Notes under the pieces: model-generated
Database searches by the model: none
Told to the model about the DNA's origin: nothing
Seen by the model: only the letters and a program-made list of their open reading frames with translations
Source of the DNA: Aquella oligotrophica
Lineage (GTDB): Bacteria; Pseudomonadota; Gammaproteobacteria; Burkholderiales; UBA11063
Direction: 5' to 3'
DNA length: 64,000 bases
Assembly (NCBI RefSeq): GCF_002892535.1
Contig: NZ_CP024847.1
Span: 558,001 to 622,000, forward strand
Program-made: the position numbers and the translations under genes
Part shown: in pieces, positions 44,001 through 52,365 of the stretch
How the letters are laid out: the number at the start of each line of letters is the position of its first letter
Numbering within the stretch: the stretch's first letter is position 1

Positions 44001-44290
44001 CACAAACTTCTCCTGCTATTCCCGCTACATATTGCGGTTATACAGACTGGCGATTGCCAACTGAAACAGAATTACTGAGCTTAGTTAATTATGCAGCACC
44101 GAATGGTGATTTAGCGGCTTGGTTAATTGCTCAAGGGTTTACTAACATTCAGGCTGACTATTATTGGTCATCTACACCAATGAGTGATAATATTTCAGTT
44201 TGGATTCTTAATCTGGCGGATGGTTCTAATGGTACTTTACCCAAAAATTTGGCTGGTGGTGCTTATGTTTGGCCAGTACGAAGTAGGTAA
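41057..44290 (+). CDS. Large secreted lipoprotein with shared N-terminal module, PT linker and DUF1566/Lcl C-terminus
   Basis: 1077 residues from GTG 41057 with GGGGG four bases before. Lipobox LISC is followed by GGGGGSSSSG. The N-terminal module (VVINNPSNTAVKNLHYSLN, CNLKVTVPIG, PSAVYLNQNN) corresponds to that of the 30305 protein, and the PT linker (about 375-405) is similar in DNA. Several Ig-like repeats (TTSTLSFTNTG-type) follow. The end, DNLTGLMWVQAPSS to WPVRSR with YTDWRLPTETELLSL and YYWSSTP, is a DUF1566/Lcl domain, which in other bacteria sits on ligand-binding surface proteins. Confidence 0.82.
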   Translation: MNRKYLKSYGVFQKTLLCSILLGLISCGGGGGSSSSGNNGDVNTLQIITPRTIYSNPSVANTGYVVINNPSNTAVKNLHYSLNNIIGGAQGAKIDPSSAANCSVIESYGQCNLKVTVPIGAVAGSLGISLNNDNSLLGKLSKSAQSVVTPAMGIQQSAYNNLSGADGITLNYSHTVINGTPYILVAGLVASANAGNFNNVVLVDGNNTPIPNQQLIAGAGAYTQGKTFSILLPVPVGDNLTQVIKVQTQLITSSTESSKKNLSSTEIVSTATTSSTLTTASDIGIVEMLPSAVYLNQNNPEQSVTFSNTGSVTAELQSLTASNPNIEVTFSSGGLSSGGRTTAILKLKDPTQSASSGEIVLTYYNGQKEVTIAAAADQNVNPTPTPSPTPTPTPTPAPTPTPTPTPVPATGLTAILNPDDDFFVTTANDTASRQLTITNTGNTNENNFVLTLPNNFTISDGSNPATKCTVTQPATISNTLTANGGNCTVTVTYTNSTVTAQAAGNISIAYDYNNGIAATPVTVGVNYKVTQSTANLSLSPSTMNYASIPNNATSTSAAGSLFTLSNSGEVAASNLTFNITGTNSGLFSVIAGGSCLSGGTLEASPATCTIATQFGPAANDVTTGAKIASFAVSYTPYTGGATQSSNTATLNGSVTAAPSATYTSAITGASFIDGDGSSIDQYIGYINTNYTLDVTYTNDSVIDASGFTTSYTPPAGWTLSTHGCNDVAMAATNGTCTDTYTLNSADAGSHNLLLQNVTASWTDSSGTYTNQPMGGTEEYVNLTPPPAPPAITISNLQGDATNVMGISPITFTATISGSGTSTLTATLANSVTGTIVSDPSPCALDTSGTTNCTFSIIPWYTGFDNSTVGLPSYDPYTPNETEILLSATNGATISGTGVSSNSISYIITTPYIYLPAPQEGIASDTNTGITWGSGGTVSTRFEAGTAENGSACPSGQEVRVDNLTGLMWVQAPSSTTYTWASAQTSPAIPATYCGYTDWRLPTETELLSLVNYAAPNGDLAAWLIAQGFTNIQADYYWSSTPMSDNISVWILNLADGSNGTLPKNLAGGAYVWPVRSR

Positions 44291-44335
44291 TTACTTCTTA
44301 TTTCAGCAGCCAATTGAATTAAAAGGGATAAATTT

Positions 44336-44914
44336 ATGAATTATAAAATAGTTAAAATTTTGCTTCTAAGTAGCTTTTTTATTATAGCCAATGCAGCGAA
44401 TATTGCTTACGCCCCCAAAGCTGCACCTGGTGATACTGCTGCGGCTGGTGTTGGTAAAGAGTGGCCAACTACACGTTTTACTGTAGATACAACTGAAGAG
44501 TGTGTTATTGATAATCTAACTGGTTTGATGTGGCCAAGAAATGGAAACTTGCTTGGAACTGGTAGCTGGGGAAGTAGTTCTACGGTAGGTACAGCACAGT
44601 ATCTAGTAGCGCAAATGAATACAGATTCGAGCGCAACTGGCTACCATTTATGTGGCTATAGCGACTGGCGCTTACCCAATATTAATGAACTATTAAGTTT
44701 ATTCAATTATTCTGCAACAAATGGAAACCAAGCAGATTGGCTAAATGGTACCGAAATATTTAGTGATGTACAAGGTAGTGGTTACTGGTCATCCACACCG
44801 TATAGTGGTGTTGGTGGCGGGGCTTGGTATGTAAATATGGCTACCGGCTTAAGTGCATATTATTCTGATTTGTCCGGCTCTTACTCCGTTTGGTCTGTGC
44901 GCGGTGGAAAATAG
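44336..44914 (+). CDS. DUF1566-domain exported protein
   Basis: 192 residues: a signal peptide (to about ANA-AN, residue 21), then one DUF1566/Lcl domain (DNLTGLMWPRNGN, YSDWRLPNINELLSLF, GYWSSTPYSG, YSVWSVRGGK). It is the same fold as the C-terminus of the preceding 1077-residue protein and starts 45 bases after it, so it may be a duplicated single-domain partner. Function unknown. Confidence 0.82.
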   Translation: MNYKIVKILLLSSFFIIANAANIAYAPKAAPGDTAAAGVGKEWPTTRFTVDTTEECVIDNLTGLMWPRNGNLLGTGSWGSSSTVGTAQYLVAQMNTDSSATGYHLCGYSDWRLPNINELLSLFNYSATNGNQADWLNGTEIFSDVQGSGYWSSTPYSGVGGGAWYVNMATGLSAYYSDLSGSYSVWSVRGGK

Positions 44915-45033
44915 TAAATTGTAAGAGATCTTTCTGCTGGATTGAATCTTAGTGTTCTTTGTCATTTTAGTACATTTTTATTTTGATTAGGGATGTTACG
45001 CTAATTGTCATTTGTTAGTAACTGGAGTTTATC

Positions 45034-45813
45034 ATGAAAAAATTGACTGATAAAGAAAGAGATAAATATGTACAGGAAATTATTTTGCCTGCTTTTCAAT
45101 GGATGTCAAAAAGCAATTCCTTTACTACTTTATTCTCGGCAGATGCAAAGATATTATTTATAACCGAAAAAAGTGCAGCTTCTATAGCAATTGACTCGGC
45201 GGATAAGTGTATTGGTATGAGTTATGCTACGCCCTTAGAAGAGTCTATAACTGGATTAAAGCAAAAATATAGGCTTGATACGGATAATATACTTGGAGCT
45301 TGTGCAAAGATATACCAGACTCAACTTCTTGCAATTAATAATAAAAAATCAGTAAGCTATATAGATATGATTCCTTATGCTGGACAATTTCATGGTTACT
45401 TGTGTATTTTAACACCGATCCTGCATCCTTCCGGAGAGGTAGTTGCCTTATTGTCTAATTCAGTCAAACATTATCTTTTTGGTTTGCATGAGTTTATTTC
45501 AACTGCCAACGCTGATAGCATTCCAGCACTTAACTCTTTAACGGCTGAAAATTTGGAGATTAGTCTATCAAAAAGACAACATGAAATCTTATTCCTAATT
45601 TGTAATGGTTTTTCTCAAGAGCTTGTTGCCCAGATGCTTAAAGTGACTAGGGGAACTATTGCCAAAACCATTTCAACGCAAATATGCCCTAAGTTTAATA
45701 TAGTTAATGATTCTGCCAGACTAATAGATTTAGCCCGTCAGCTAAAATTGCACCAAACGATACCACAAAGTTTGTGGCGGCAATATATTGTAATGCTTGA
45801 AGATAATTCATGA
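45034..45813 (+). CDS. PAS domain regulator with C-terminal HTH (family member F)
   Basis: 259 residues. The N-terminal sensor half (FTTLFSADAKILFITEKSAASIA) is PAS-like. The C-terminal HTH opens LSKRQHEILFLICNGFSQELVAQML, with GTIAKTISTQICPKFNIVND and IPQSLWRQY. It pairs with member C as the closest paralogue. It sits downstream of the lipoprotein genes and converges with the GH5 glycosidase gene, so secreted-protein genes lie on both sides. A ribosome site (GGAG) precedes the ATG. Confidence 0.74.
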   Translation: MKKLTDKERDKYVQEIILPAFQWMSKSNSFTTLFSADAKILFITEKSAASIAIDSADKCIGMSYATPLEESITGLKQKYRLDTDNILGACAKIYQTQLLAINNKKSVSYIDMIPYAGQFHGYLCILTPILHPSGEVVALLSNSVKHYLFGLHEFISTANADSIPALNSLTAENLEISLSKRQHEILFLICNGFSQELVAQMLKVTRGTIAKTISTQICPKFNIVNDSARLIDLARQLKLHQTIPQSLWRQYIVMLEDNS

Positions 45814-45834
45814 ATAATTGATTTTGGTATAGGC

Positions 45835-45870
45835 AAAATAAAGGTAACCCATAGGCTACCTTTATTTTTA
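45835..45870. terminator. Bidirectional terminator between PAS regulator F and GH5
   Basis: AAAATAAAGGTA and TACCTTTATTTT pair perfectly over 12 bp around a 10-base loop, ending in T runs on the plus strand and in the mirror image on the minus. It lies just after both convergent stops (counting the frame-corrected GH5 end). Confidence 0.85.
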
Positions 45871-45872
45871 CA

Positions 45873-48730
45873 TTATTTAATATACCATGGTTGTAAGCCG
45901 ATTCCCGAAGGATTAATAACTGTTTGTCCGGATAATATCCCACGACTTAGATAGTCAATCCGATTCCAGTTAATGTTTTTCCAGCTATCATCTACTACCC
46001 CCCAGTATCGCCACTATTGGCATTCCATGACCAATAGAACCAGTTATAAATCGGCTGATGTTTGCCATCATTAGCATCATTGCTACTATTTAAATACGAA
46101 GCAAAACTATTGAAAAACAGTAAATCACGGTTATCGGTAAATCTTGAGCCAAATTCGCCAATTGCTACCGGGAATTTATGACAGTTGCTATTTACACAAT
46201 AACCTGTATAATTTAGATAACCAAATGAATTATTCAACCGATTATATAAACCGCTACCAAAATAATCGCTGCTAGCATTGGTCACTGTCGGTGGATAGAC
46301 ATGTGGCGAGACAACTACCTGATTAACATATGGCTTACTTAATACGGCAGTAAAGAATCCATTTGGATCACTTAATCCCGATTGACTAATCAGAGTTTTA
46401 TTGGTAGCAAAACCATCACCCCAGTTAGCATTGATACCGGATTGACCTGTACCTTCAACCATATAGATATTATTCGGTAATACTGTGGCGATTGCATCCA
46501 TTGCGCTTAGATAAGCAGTAGCAAGGCTTGGATTTGAGCCACTAGCTTCCCAGCGAATACCAAAGTTATCCGGTTCATTTAATAGATCAAACATAACTTT
46601 ACTTGAGCTACTAGCTGGCATCCCATTTTTGATCCGAGTAGCCAGATCTTTCCATTGATTTGCCCACGAGCTAACACCGCTATTTAAAATAGTTTGATCT
46701 TCGCGTAAATGGTCATCAATAAGGACATAAAAGCCATTTTTGGCAAAGAAATCAATCACCCAGATAAAGCGATCCATCGTTGAATTATTGGGTAAATAGT
46801 CATTACACATATTGCTAGCTCTGGTTGGTGCATAGCTTAATGGTGGAATTGATGTTCCACTTGCTGGTGTAACGCTAGGGTTAGTCAAATTTGCCAGAAG
46901 CTGTGAATTAGTTGCCGTTGGACAATTACTATGGCTGAAATTATTGGGTGATTTAGCCAGATCCTTGAAGCTAAATGGTAAGCGTACAGCATTAAAGCCA
47001 AGTGCCTTGATGCGTTGAACTGTAGTTGAAAAATCACCACTTAATGGATCAGAACTCCATAGACCATCAAGCATGGTTCCACCATTATTAAAGCCAAACC
47101 AGTTGATACCTTTTAGTTTAATAATATTGCCGCTACTATCAACAATTTGCCCATTGCTGGTTGTCAGATAGCTATTAGTAATTGCCTGAAAACTAATACT
47201 CACACTAGTTGTTGCTGGTGTTATTACCTGTGGTGAATAACTGACAGTATAACCTGTTGGAACAGCAATATTTATAGCAATCGCTGATTCATTATTGGCA
47301 AACCAGTAATCACCATTACTCAAACTATCGGTATTATATTTGAATGCAGCATTTTGTCCAGCAAAGCTAACATTAGTTGCTGTAGCAGGTAGATTACTTA
47401 CACTAAACGTAACTTTATGTAGGCTACTAGTTGCTAATTTGCTAAATGTCAGACTTTTAGCAGTGTTTTGGTTATCAACTATTGATAGAGATAATGGATC
47501 GGCTTTGTAATAAACTCCTTTAAGCGGATCAGCTAGACCCTGAACGCTGATAGTATAATTTCCAGTATTTAGTCCACTGATATTTGCTGAACTATTAAGA
47601 TTAATAGTAAATGGATAACTGTTACTAGCACTCGTAACACTGCCTGGTAAGCCACCGATATTGGCAAATAATGTACTATCTGGGAAATTTTGATTAGTAA
47701 TTGTCAAGCTACCAAGTATTTTAGCTGGGATATAGCTAAAGGTAGTTTGGGCACTAGTGGTGGTATTTTTACTAACCGGTATCGACGCTGGCTCAGTTTT
47801 ATAAGTAATGCTTCCGCCCTGTGGATTTGGCAAACTACTACCATTAACACTAACTGTATAATTACCAATCAATAAGCCATTATATTTAACGGTATAAACT
47901 GGGCTTTCTTTTGGATTTATATTCATGCTAGCGATCTTTTGTGATGCTGGAGAGATTAAATCTAGTCCTATGGCACAATTGGTCGTCGTACACAAAGACT
48001 TTAACGAGCTACTATCAATTATTAGCTGTAATGAGCCGCTCTCAACTGCTGGTGGAGGTGTTACTCCATCAAGTGTCAGACTACTAACAGTAAAGCTATT
48101 GATAGCGCTATTAACTGCAGTATTTATAGTGATGGTCTTACTTGAATTAGGTGGCATTTTTGCCCAGTCACAATAATTTCCACTACAGCTAGGGGTTGTA
48201 AGATTTAGTGTAATATTACTACCGCTATTGGCAGAAGAAATATTAAGCCACGGTGCGCCATTTAGCTGATCCTGATCAATCCATTTAATTGAACCACCAG
48301 CACTGGCAAAAGATTTGCCATTGATATTAATACCAGAGAGTACTGCGGTCAAACCATTTAAGTTGATGTAGGTTGAACATTTATTTTGTAGCGTAAACTT
48401 TATTTGGGCTGGGCTATAATATTGATTGCCGGAGTAGCTGGTAATCATATTTTTACCATTTTGTGGTAGTATCTGCATACAACTACTGTCTGAAATAGCT
48501 TTGCTATTAGCTTGATTCTCTGTTAATAATGTTGTCTCAATTGATAATTGAGTGGCTAACTGGCTATCTCGATTGATGTTAATATTATCAATCACTCCTT
48601 GTGTTGCCGAAGTTGTAGAAGATGAGCTATTTCCACCATTACAGCCAGCTAGAAATATTCCGATTAAAACGGATGTTACTTTTAGCATTTGCGGTTTTCG
48701 GATTTTTAAATATATTATATTACTGTTCAT
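45873..48730 (-). CDS. Secreted GH5-family glycosidase lipoprotein, with a frameshift at a G6 run
   Basis: The lipobox AGC and Ser-rich linker begin a long N-terminal beta-rich region (to about residue 520). The GH5 catalytic domain starts LKGINWFGFNNGG, with the acid-base Glu in FDLLNEPDN (about 716) and the nucleophile in VAIGEFGSRF (about 856). It is likely an endoglucanase-type enzyme. The open frame ends WYWSWNANSGDTGG then TAG TAG at 45995. Shifting back one base at the C6 run (45998-46003; G6 on the coding strand) restores VVDDSWKNINWNRIDYLS and then WYIK, ending at TAA 45873, as GH5 C-termini do. The full product would be about 952 residues. Confidence 0.85.
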
Positions 48731-49347
48731 TTTATTTCCTCCTAATATAGAAATCTAATATCTTCGAAATCTTTGTTATTGTATTACAGCATTCTTAATT
48801 AATTCCAATCCACGCAGGACAAAATCAATATTAAGATTGAAGTACGAAGAGTTATCTATGCAGTGTTTATTTTAGCTCTATTGGCTATCTAATTGAAATA
48901 GTTAAATTCGTATAAGTATTATACGAATTTTGATGATTATTCATGTATAACTGTTATACGTAAATGGATGAGGTGAAAATAGAAAATCCGATGATCTACC
49001 AGATTTATAAGATTTGATTAATATCATATTGAATGAATAGTTACCATGTTATCCTAAATTGTTCCACTGGGGATTGCCGGAGTAATACTATTCATTTTGA
49101 CTAAATGTTATCATTATCTAATTATGGGTGCTTCTCTTATATGAGGCGAGGACAAAACTAAAATCTTTGACTTTGTTAATATATCCACTAAAAAAAGATT
49201 GTTTAAATTTAACAGAAATAGCAAACTAATTTCTACCCTCGATGGGTGCAGTGCAAAAAATATTTGAAAAATATATTGACAAATCTAAATAGCTATTGTT
49301 ACAATTTCCAAACTTAATTAAATTATTTTCCCTAATGGAGTATTTAA
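48731..49347. promoter_or_regulatory. Long gap with tandem palindromes, repeats and a strong promoter
   Basis: 48904-48930 is a perfect palindrome of 12-bp arms with core CGTATAA-GTA-TTATACG. 48945-48959 is GTATAA-CTG-TTATAC, 35 bp further on. 48967-49010 repeats sequence found again at 62537. 49032-49096 is bounded by AATGAATAGT and ACTATTCATT. TTGACA (49276-49281) and TACAAT (49300-49305), 18 bases apart, form a strong plus-strand promoter. The palindromes may serve the GH5 gene (minus) or the plus-strand leader. Confidence 0.65.
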
Positions 49348-49464
49348 ATGAAAAAATCGCTCTACCAATGCGAATTTAAACCGCCGCTATCTAGCCAAAC
49401 TGCTTCAGTAGTTTCAGCATTTAATTTCAATTCATACTCTTCAGTTTCTTCTCGACGAAGCTAA
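49348..49464 (+). CDS. 38-residue ORF, candidate leader peptide of the arginine genes
   Basis: MKKSLYQCEFKPPLSSQTAS begins the peptide and VSSRRS ends it, with CGA CGA as adjacent arginine codons just before the last serine. A strong promoter ends 43 bases upstream and GGAG precedes the ATG by seven bases, so translation is likely. Twelve of 38 residues are serine. An AAGCT-AAA-AGCTT stem overlaps the last codons, and a second hairpin follows at 49480-49507. Such a layout could sense arginine by stalled ribosomes, but argF starts 440 bases downstream. No family was recognised. Confidence 0.5.
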   Translation: MKKSLYQCEFKPPLSSQTASVVSAFNFNSYSSVSSRRS

Positions 49465-49904
49465 AAGCTTTCATCTACTAAACATTTCATCTTCATGAAA
49501 TAAGTTTAGTTCAACATTTATCCATAAATTTTAAATTGCATAATTCAGGTATTTTATTACCCTGATTTCAGCGTGATATTTTTATCTTTTCAATAGATTT
49601 TTATATCTGTCTGATCATCAGCGCAAATATTCCTGATATTGGTATTAGTTCTATGTAGTTAACTAGATTAATGATCTATTTTACTATCCAATTATGCCAA
49701 GATAATAGCCTTATATACTCAATCAGATTGAAGATTCATGGTAGGCGCGAGCGACGCAGCCTACAAGTAGTAGGTAAGAAGCGAAGCAACAACCTAGGAA
49801 CTTCAAACAGTTTGAGTATAACACATGCAATTTCAAATTAAATCATATTAATCAGCGGATTAGCGGAATTATAAATTAGCCAATAATCCATAAATAAAGG
49901 TTTA
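49465..49904 (+). other. Gap before argF with hairpins and element R1
   Basis: The stem at 49480-49507 (AAAC, ATTTCAT-CTTC-ATGAAAT, GTTT) follows the small ORF. TCAGG/CCTGA may pair at 49545-49565. The R1 element fills 49712-49822. No further ORF of note is seen; argF has its own AAAGG ribosome site at 49896. Confidence 0.5.
49712..49822 (-). repeat. Dispersed element R1, full-length copy before argF
   Basis: About 110 bp with terminal inverted repeats: TATACTCAATCAGATTGAAG at the left and CTTCAAACAGTTTGAGTATA at the right. Inside, GTAGGC and GCCTAC form a stem around a GC-rich loop. Orientation is opposite to the copy at 61152, which matches over its full length. Its TATA ends and lack of an ORF suggest a MITE-like element. 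Confidence 0.75.
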
Positions 49905-50915
49905 ATGATGAATATCAGTTTATACAATAAAAGCTTTCTTAGTTTACTCGATTTTACTGCTAACGAAATTTACTATTTGCTAGATCTAGCTACCAAACTG
50001 AAACTAAAACGGAAACAAGGTATCCCAGGTAACTTATTACAGGGAAAGAATATTGCTCTTTTATTTGAAAAAACTTCAACTAGAACCAGAAGTGCATTTG
50101 AAATCGGTGTTATTGAAGAAGGTGGATATCCCAGCTTTATCGATATTTCTAGTTCACAGTTTGGTAAAAAAGAATCGGTTGAAGATTCAGCAAAAGTGCT
50201 GGCAGGATATTTCCATGCGATTGAATTTAGGGGTTATGCCCAAAAGACAGTTGAAGATTTGGCAAAGTATTCTGGCATCCCAGTTTATAACGGGCTAACC
50301 GATGAAGATCATCCAACGCAAATATTGGCAGACTTACTAACTATTCAGGAAAAATTGCCACATAAACCATTATCTGAAATCAAGGTTGCCTATATTGGAG
50401 ACACCAGAAACAATATGGCTAATGCTTGGATGTATGGTTGTGCCAAACTAGGCATGCATTTTGTTGGTTTTGGTCCCAAAGAGTTACATCCTAAAGATGA
50501 ATTTATGAATAAGGCTTTGGCGGCGGCAAATAAAAATGGTGCAAAAATTGAAATTAGCTCCGATCCTCTTTGCTTAAAAAATGCCGATGTAATCTATACC
50601 GATGTCTGGGTATCAATGGGTGAAGAGCATGAGTTACAAAAACGTGCCAGCTTACTTAAAGACTACAAGATCACGCCGGAACTAATGAATGCGACACAAA
50701 ACCCGAATACTCTTTTTATGCACTGCTTACCAGCTTTTCATGATGATCATACACTAGCCGTGAAAAAAGCCAGCGAAGAATATGGAATCGATATTAAGGA
50801 AGTGAGTGATGAGGTATTCAGAAGCAAAAATTCAATTGTGTTTGAGCAAGCAGAAAATCGGCTGCATACAATAAAAGCTCTATTAGTTGCAACACTCTCA
50901 CCACAGCAAAACTAA
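49905..50915 (+). CDS. argF: Ornithine carbamoyltransferase
   Basis: 336 residues. Carbamoyl phosphate binds at FEKTSTRTRSAFE; HPTQILADLLT and FMHCLPAFHD carry the ornithine-site residues. It makes citrulline from ornithine and carbamoyl phosphate, supplied here by the carAB genes of the same block. ATG 49908 (spacing seven from AAAGG) is as likely as 49905. The sequence also resembles catabolic ArcB in length, but the arginine-biosynthesis context favours ArgF. Confidence 0.96.
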   Translation: MMNISLYNKSFLSLLDFTANEIYYLLDLATKLKLKRKQGIPGNLLQGKNIALLFEKTSTRTRSAFEIGVIEEGGYPSFIDISSSQFGKKESVEDSAKVLAGYFHAIEFRGYAQKTVEDLAKYSGIPVYNGLTDEDHPTQILADLLTIQEKLPHKPLSEIKVAYIGDTRNNMANAWMYGCAKLGMHFVGFGPKELHPKDEFMNKALAAANKNGAKIEISSDPLCLKNADVIYTDVWVSMGEEHELQKRASLLKDYKITPELMNATQNPNTLFMHCLPAFHDDHTLAVKKASEEYGIDIKEVSDEVFRSKNSIVFEQAENRLHTIKALLVATLSPQQN

Positions 50916-50978
50916 AAAGTCCCAAAAGACACTGATGTGAGTATTAACAAAGTAAAGATTTATTTTTAGGATAAAAAA

Positions 50979-52199
50979 ATGAATAAAAAACCACAATGGA
51001 TCGAAAAAAATATCTGTGCCCCACAGGGATTCAAGGCTTCGGGGATAAGTGCCGGATTGAAAAAATCGCAAAAGCCGGATCTAGCTCTGATTTATAGCGA
51101 AGTACCAGCAATCGCTGCGGGTGTCTTTACCAAAAATAAGGTTAAGGCGGCACCATTACTAGCAACCAAAAAGAATCTTAAAAATGGACAATTACAGGCA
51201 ATCATAATCAATAGTGGCAATGCCAATGCTTGTACCGGTAAAAATGGCGTAAACCATGTCAAACAAACAATAGCTACACTCTCAGATGAATTGGCAATTA
51301 GCCCAAGTTTAATTGGGGTCGCTAGTACGGGGGTGATCGGCGTACCTCTTGCTATTGATACGCTAATTGAGGGGATCCCTAAGCTAACTAAATCTCTAGA
51401 TAATAAGACTGGTAATCCAGCTGCAACCGCGATTTTAACTACCGATACCTTTATCAAGGAAGCGGCGATTAAGGTAAAACTCAGTAATGAAACAATCATC
51501 AAGCTGGGTGGAATTGCCAAAGGTTCTGGCATGATCCATCCAAATATGGCAACCATGCTTGCTTTTGTCACCACCGATGCATTGATCACAGCTGAAGCAT
51601 TACAAGCAGCATTGAGTCTTGCAACCGAAAATTCATTTAATATGATTAGTGTTGATGGTGATTCATCAACAAATGACATGCTAGTAGCGATGGCGAATGG
51701 TCTTGCCAAAAATAATCCTATTGATAACCTTCAGTCAATTGATGGACAAATTTTTTACCATGCTCTACTGGAGCTTTGCATAAATCTTGCCAAACAAATT
51801 GCTAAGGATGGTGAAGGAGCAAGTAAATTAATCACGGTTAATGTCTCTGGTGCCAAAACCTCTAAGCAGGCAAAATCAGTCGCAAAAGCTGTAGTTTCTT
51901 CATCGCTAGTCAAAGCAGCAGTATTTGGTAATGATGCCAATTGGGGGCGGATAGCTTGTGCTGTTGGTTATTCTGATACTCAGGTAAAAGCCGATAAACT
52001 AGAAATTGCAATTGAAAATCTGCTTCTTTTTTCCGCAGGAGTACCGCTTGATTTTTGCGAAGATACGGCAACCAAGCTTTTAAAGCAAGCAGAAGTAAAA
52101 ATCAATATTGACCTTGGTTTGGGCAAAGAAAAAAGCACCTCTTGGGGCTGTGATCTTACCTATGATTATGTCAAGATTAATGCAGCCTATCGGACATAA
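50979..52199 (+). CDS. argJ: Glutamate N-acetyltransferase / amino-acid acetyltransferase ArgJ
   Basis: 406 residues of the ArgJ Ntn-hydrolase fold, cleaved into two chains before the Thr of GSGMIHPNMATMLAF. Other conserved parts are INSGNANACTG and the C-terminal GNDANWGRI. It transfers acetyl from acetylornithine to glutamate (and may also use acetyl-CoA), so a separate ArgA and ArgE are not required, and neither gene is in the block. It follows argF by 63 bases. Confidence 0.96.
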   Translation: MNKKPQWIEKNICAPQGFKASGISAGLKKSQKPDLALIYSEVPAIAAGVFTKNKVKAAPLLATKKNLKNGQLQAIIINSGNANACTGKNGVNHVKQTIATLSDELAISPSLIGVASTGVIGVPLAIDTLIEGIPKLTKSLDNKTGNPAATAILTTDTFIKEAAIKVKLSNETIIKLGGIAKGSGMIHPNMATMLAFVTTDALITAEALQAALSLATENSFNMISVDGDSSTNDMLVAMANGLAKNNPIDNLQSIDGQIFYHALLELCINLAKQIAKDGEGASKLITVNVSGAKTSKQAKSVAKAVVSSSLVKAAVFGNDANWGRIACAVGYSDTQVKADKLEIAIENLLLFSAGVPLDFCEDTATKLLKQAEVKINIDLGLGKEKSTSWGCDLTYDYVKINAAYRT

Positions 52200-52210
52200 G
52201 CTATGAAAGT

Positions 52211-52317
52211 AACTGCCCACTCTATATTGTAATAACGTCGTCACAAAGCTCCTTATTTACGTTTCATGTAAACTGCGTCGCTTTGTTCCTAATTCTTACA
52301 ACATATGGTTAGCAGTT
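52211..52317. repeat. Palindromic element R2, copy B
   Basis: Nested inverted repeats AACTGC/GCAGTT, TTGTAA/TTACAA and CAAAGC/GCTTTG enclose CTCCTTATTTA and ACTGCGTCG. It corresponds to the 35949-36085 element with changed but still paired stems. It fills the gap between argJ and argB. Confidence 0.7.
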
Positions 52318-52365
52318 TATTAGTGCTTAATTATTAGAAAAATGATTTTTTAAGGGAATTTCCTG

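Noticed and set aside
49020-49100. ArgR-box-like TGAATGAATA
   Set aside because: The half-sites do not form the usual 18-bp ARG box; the inverted repeats explain the sequence.
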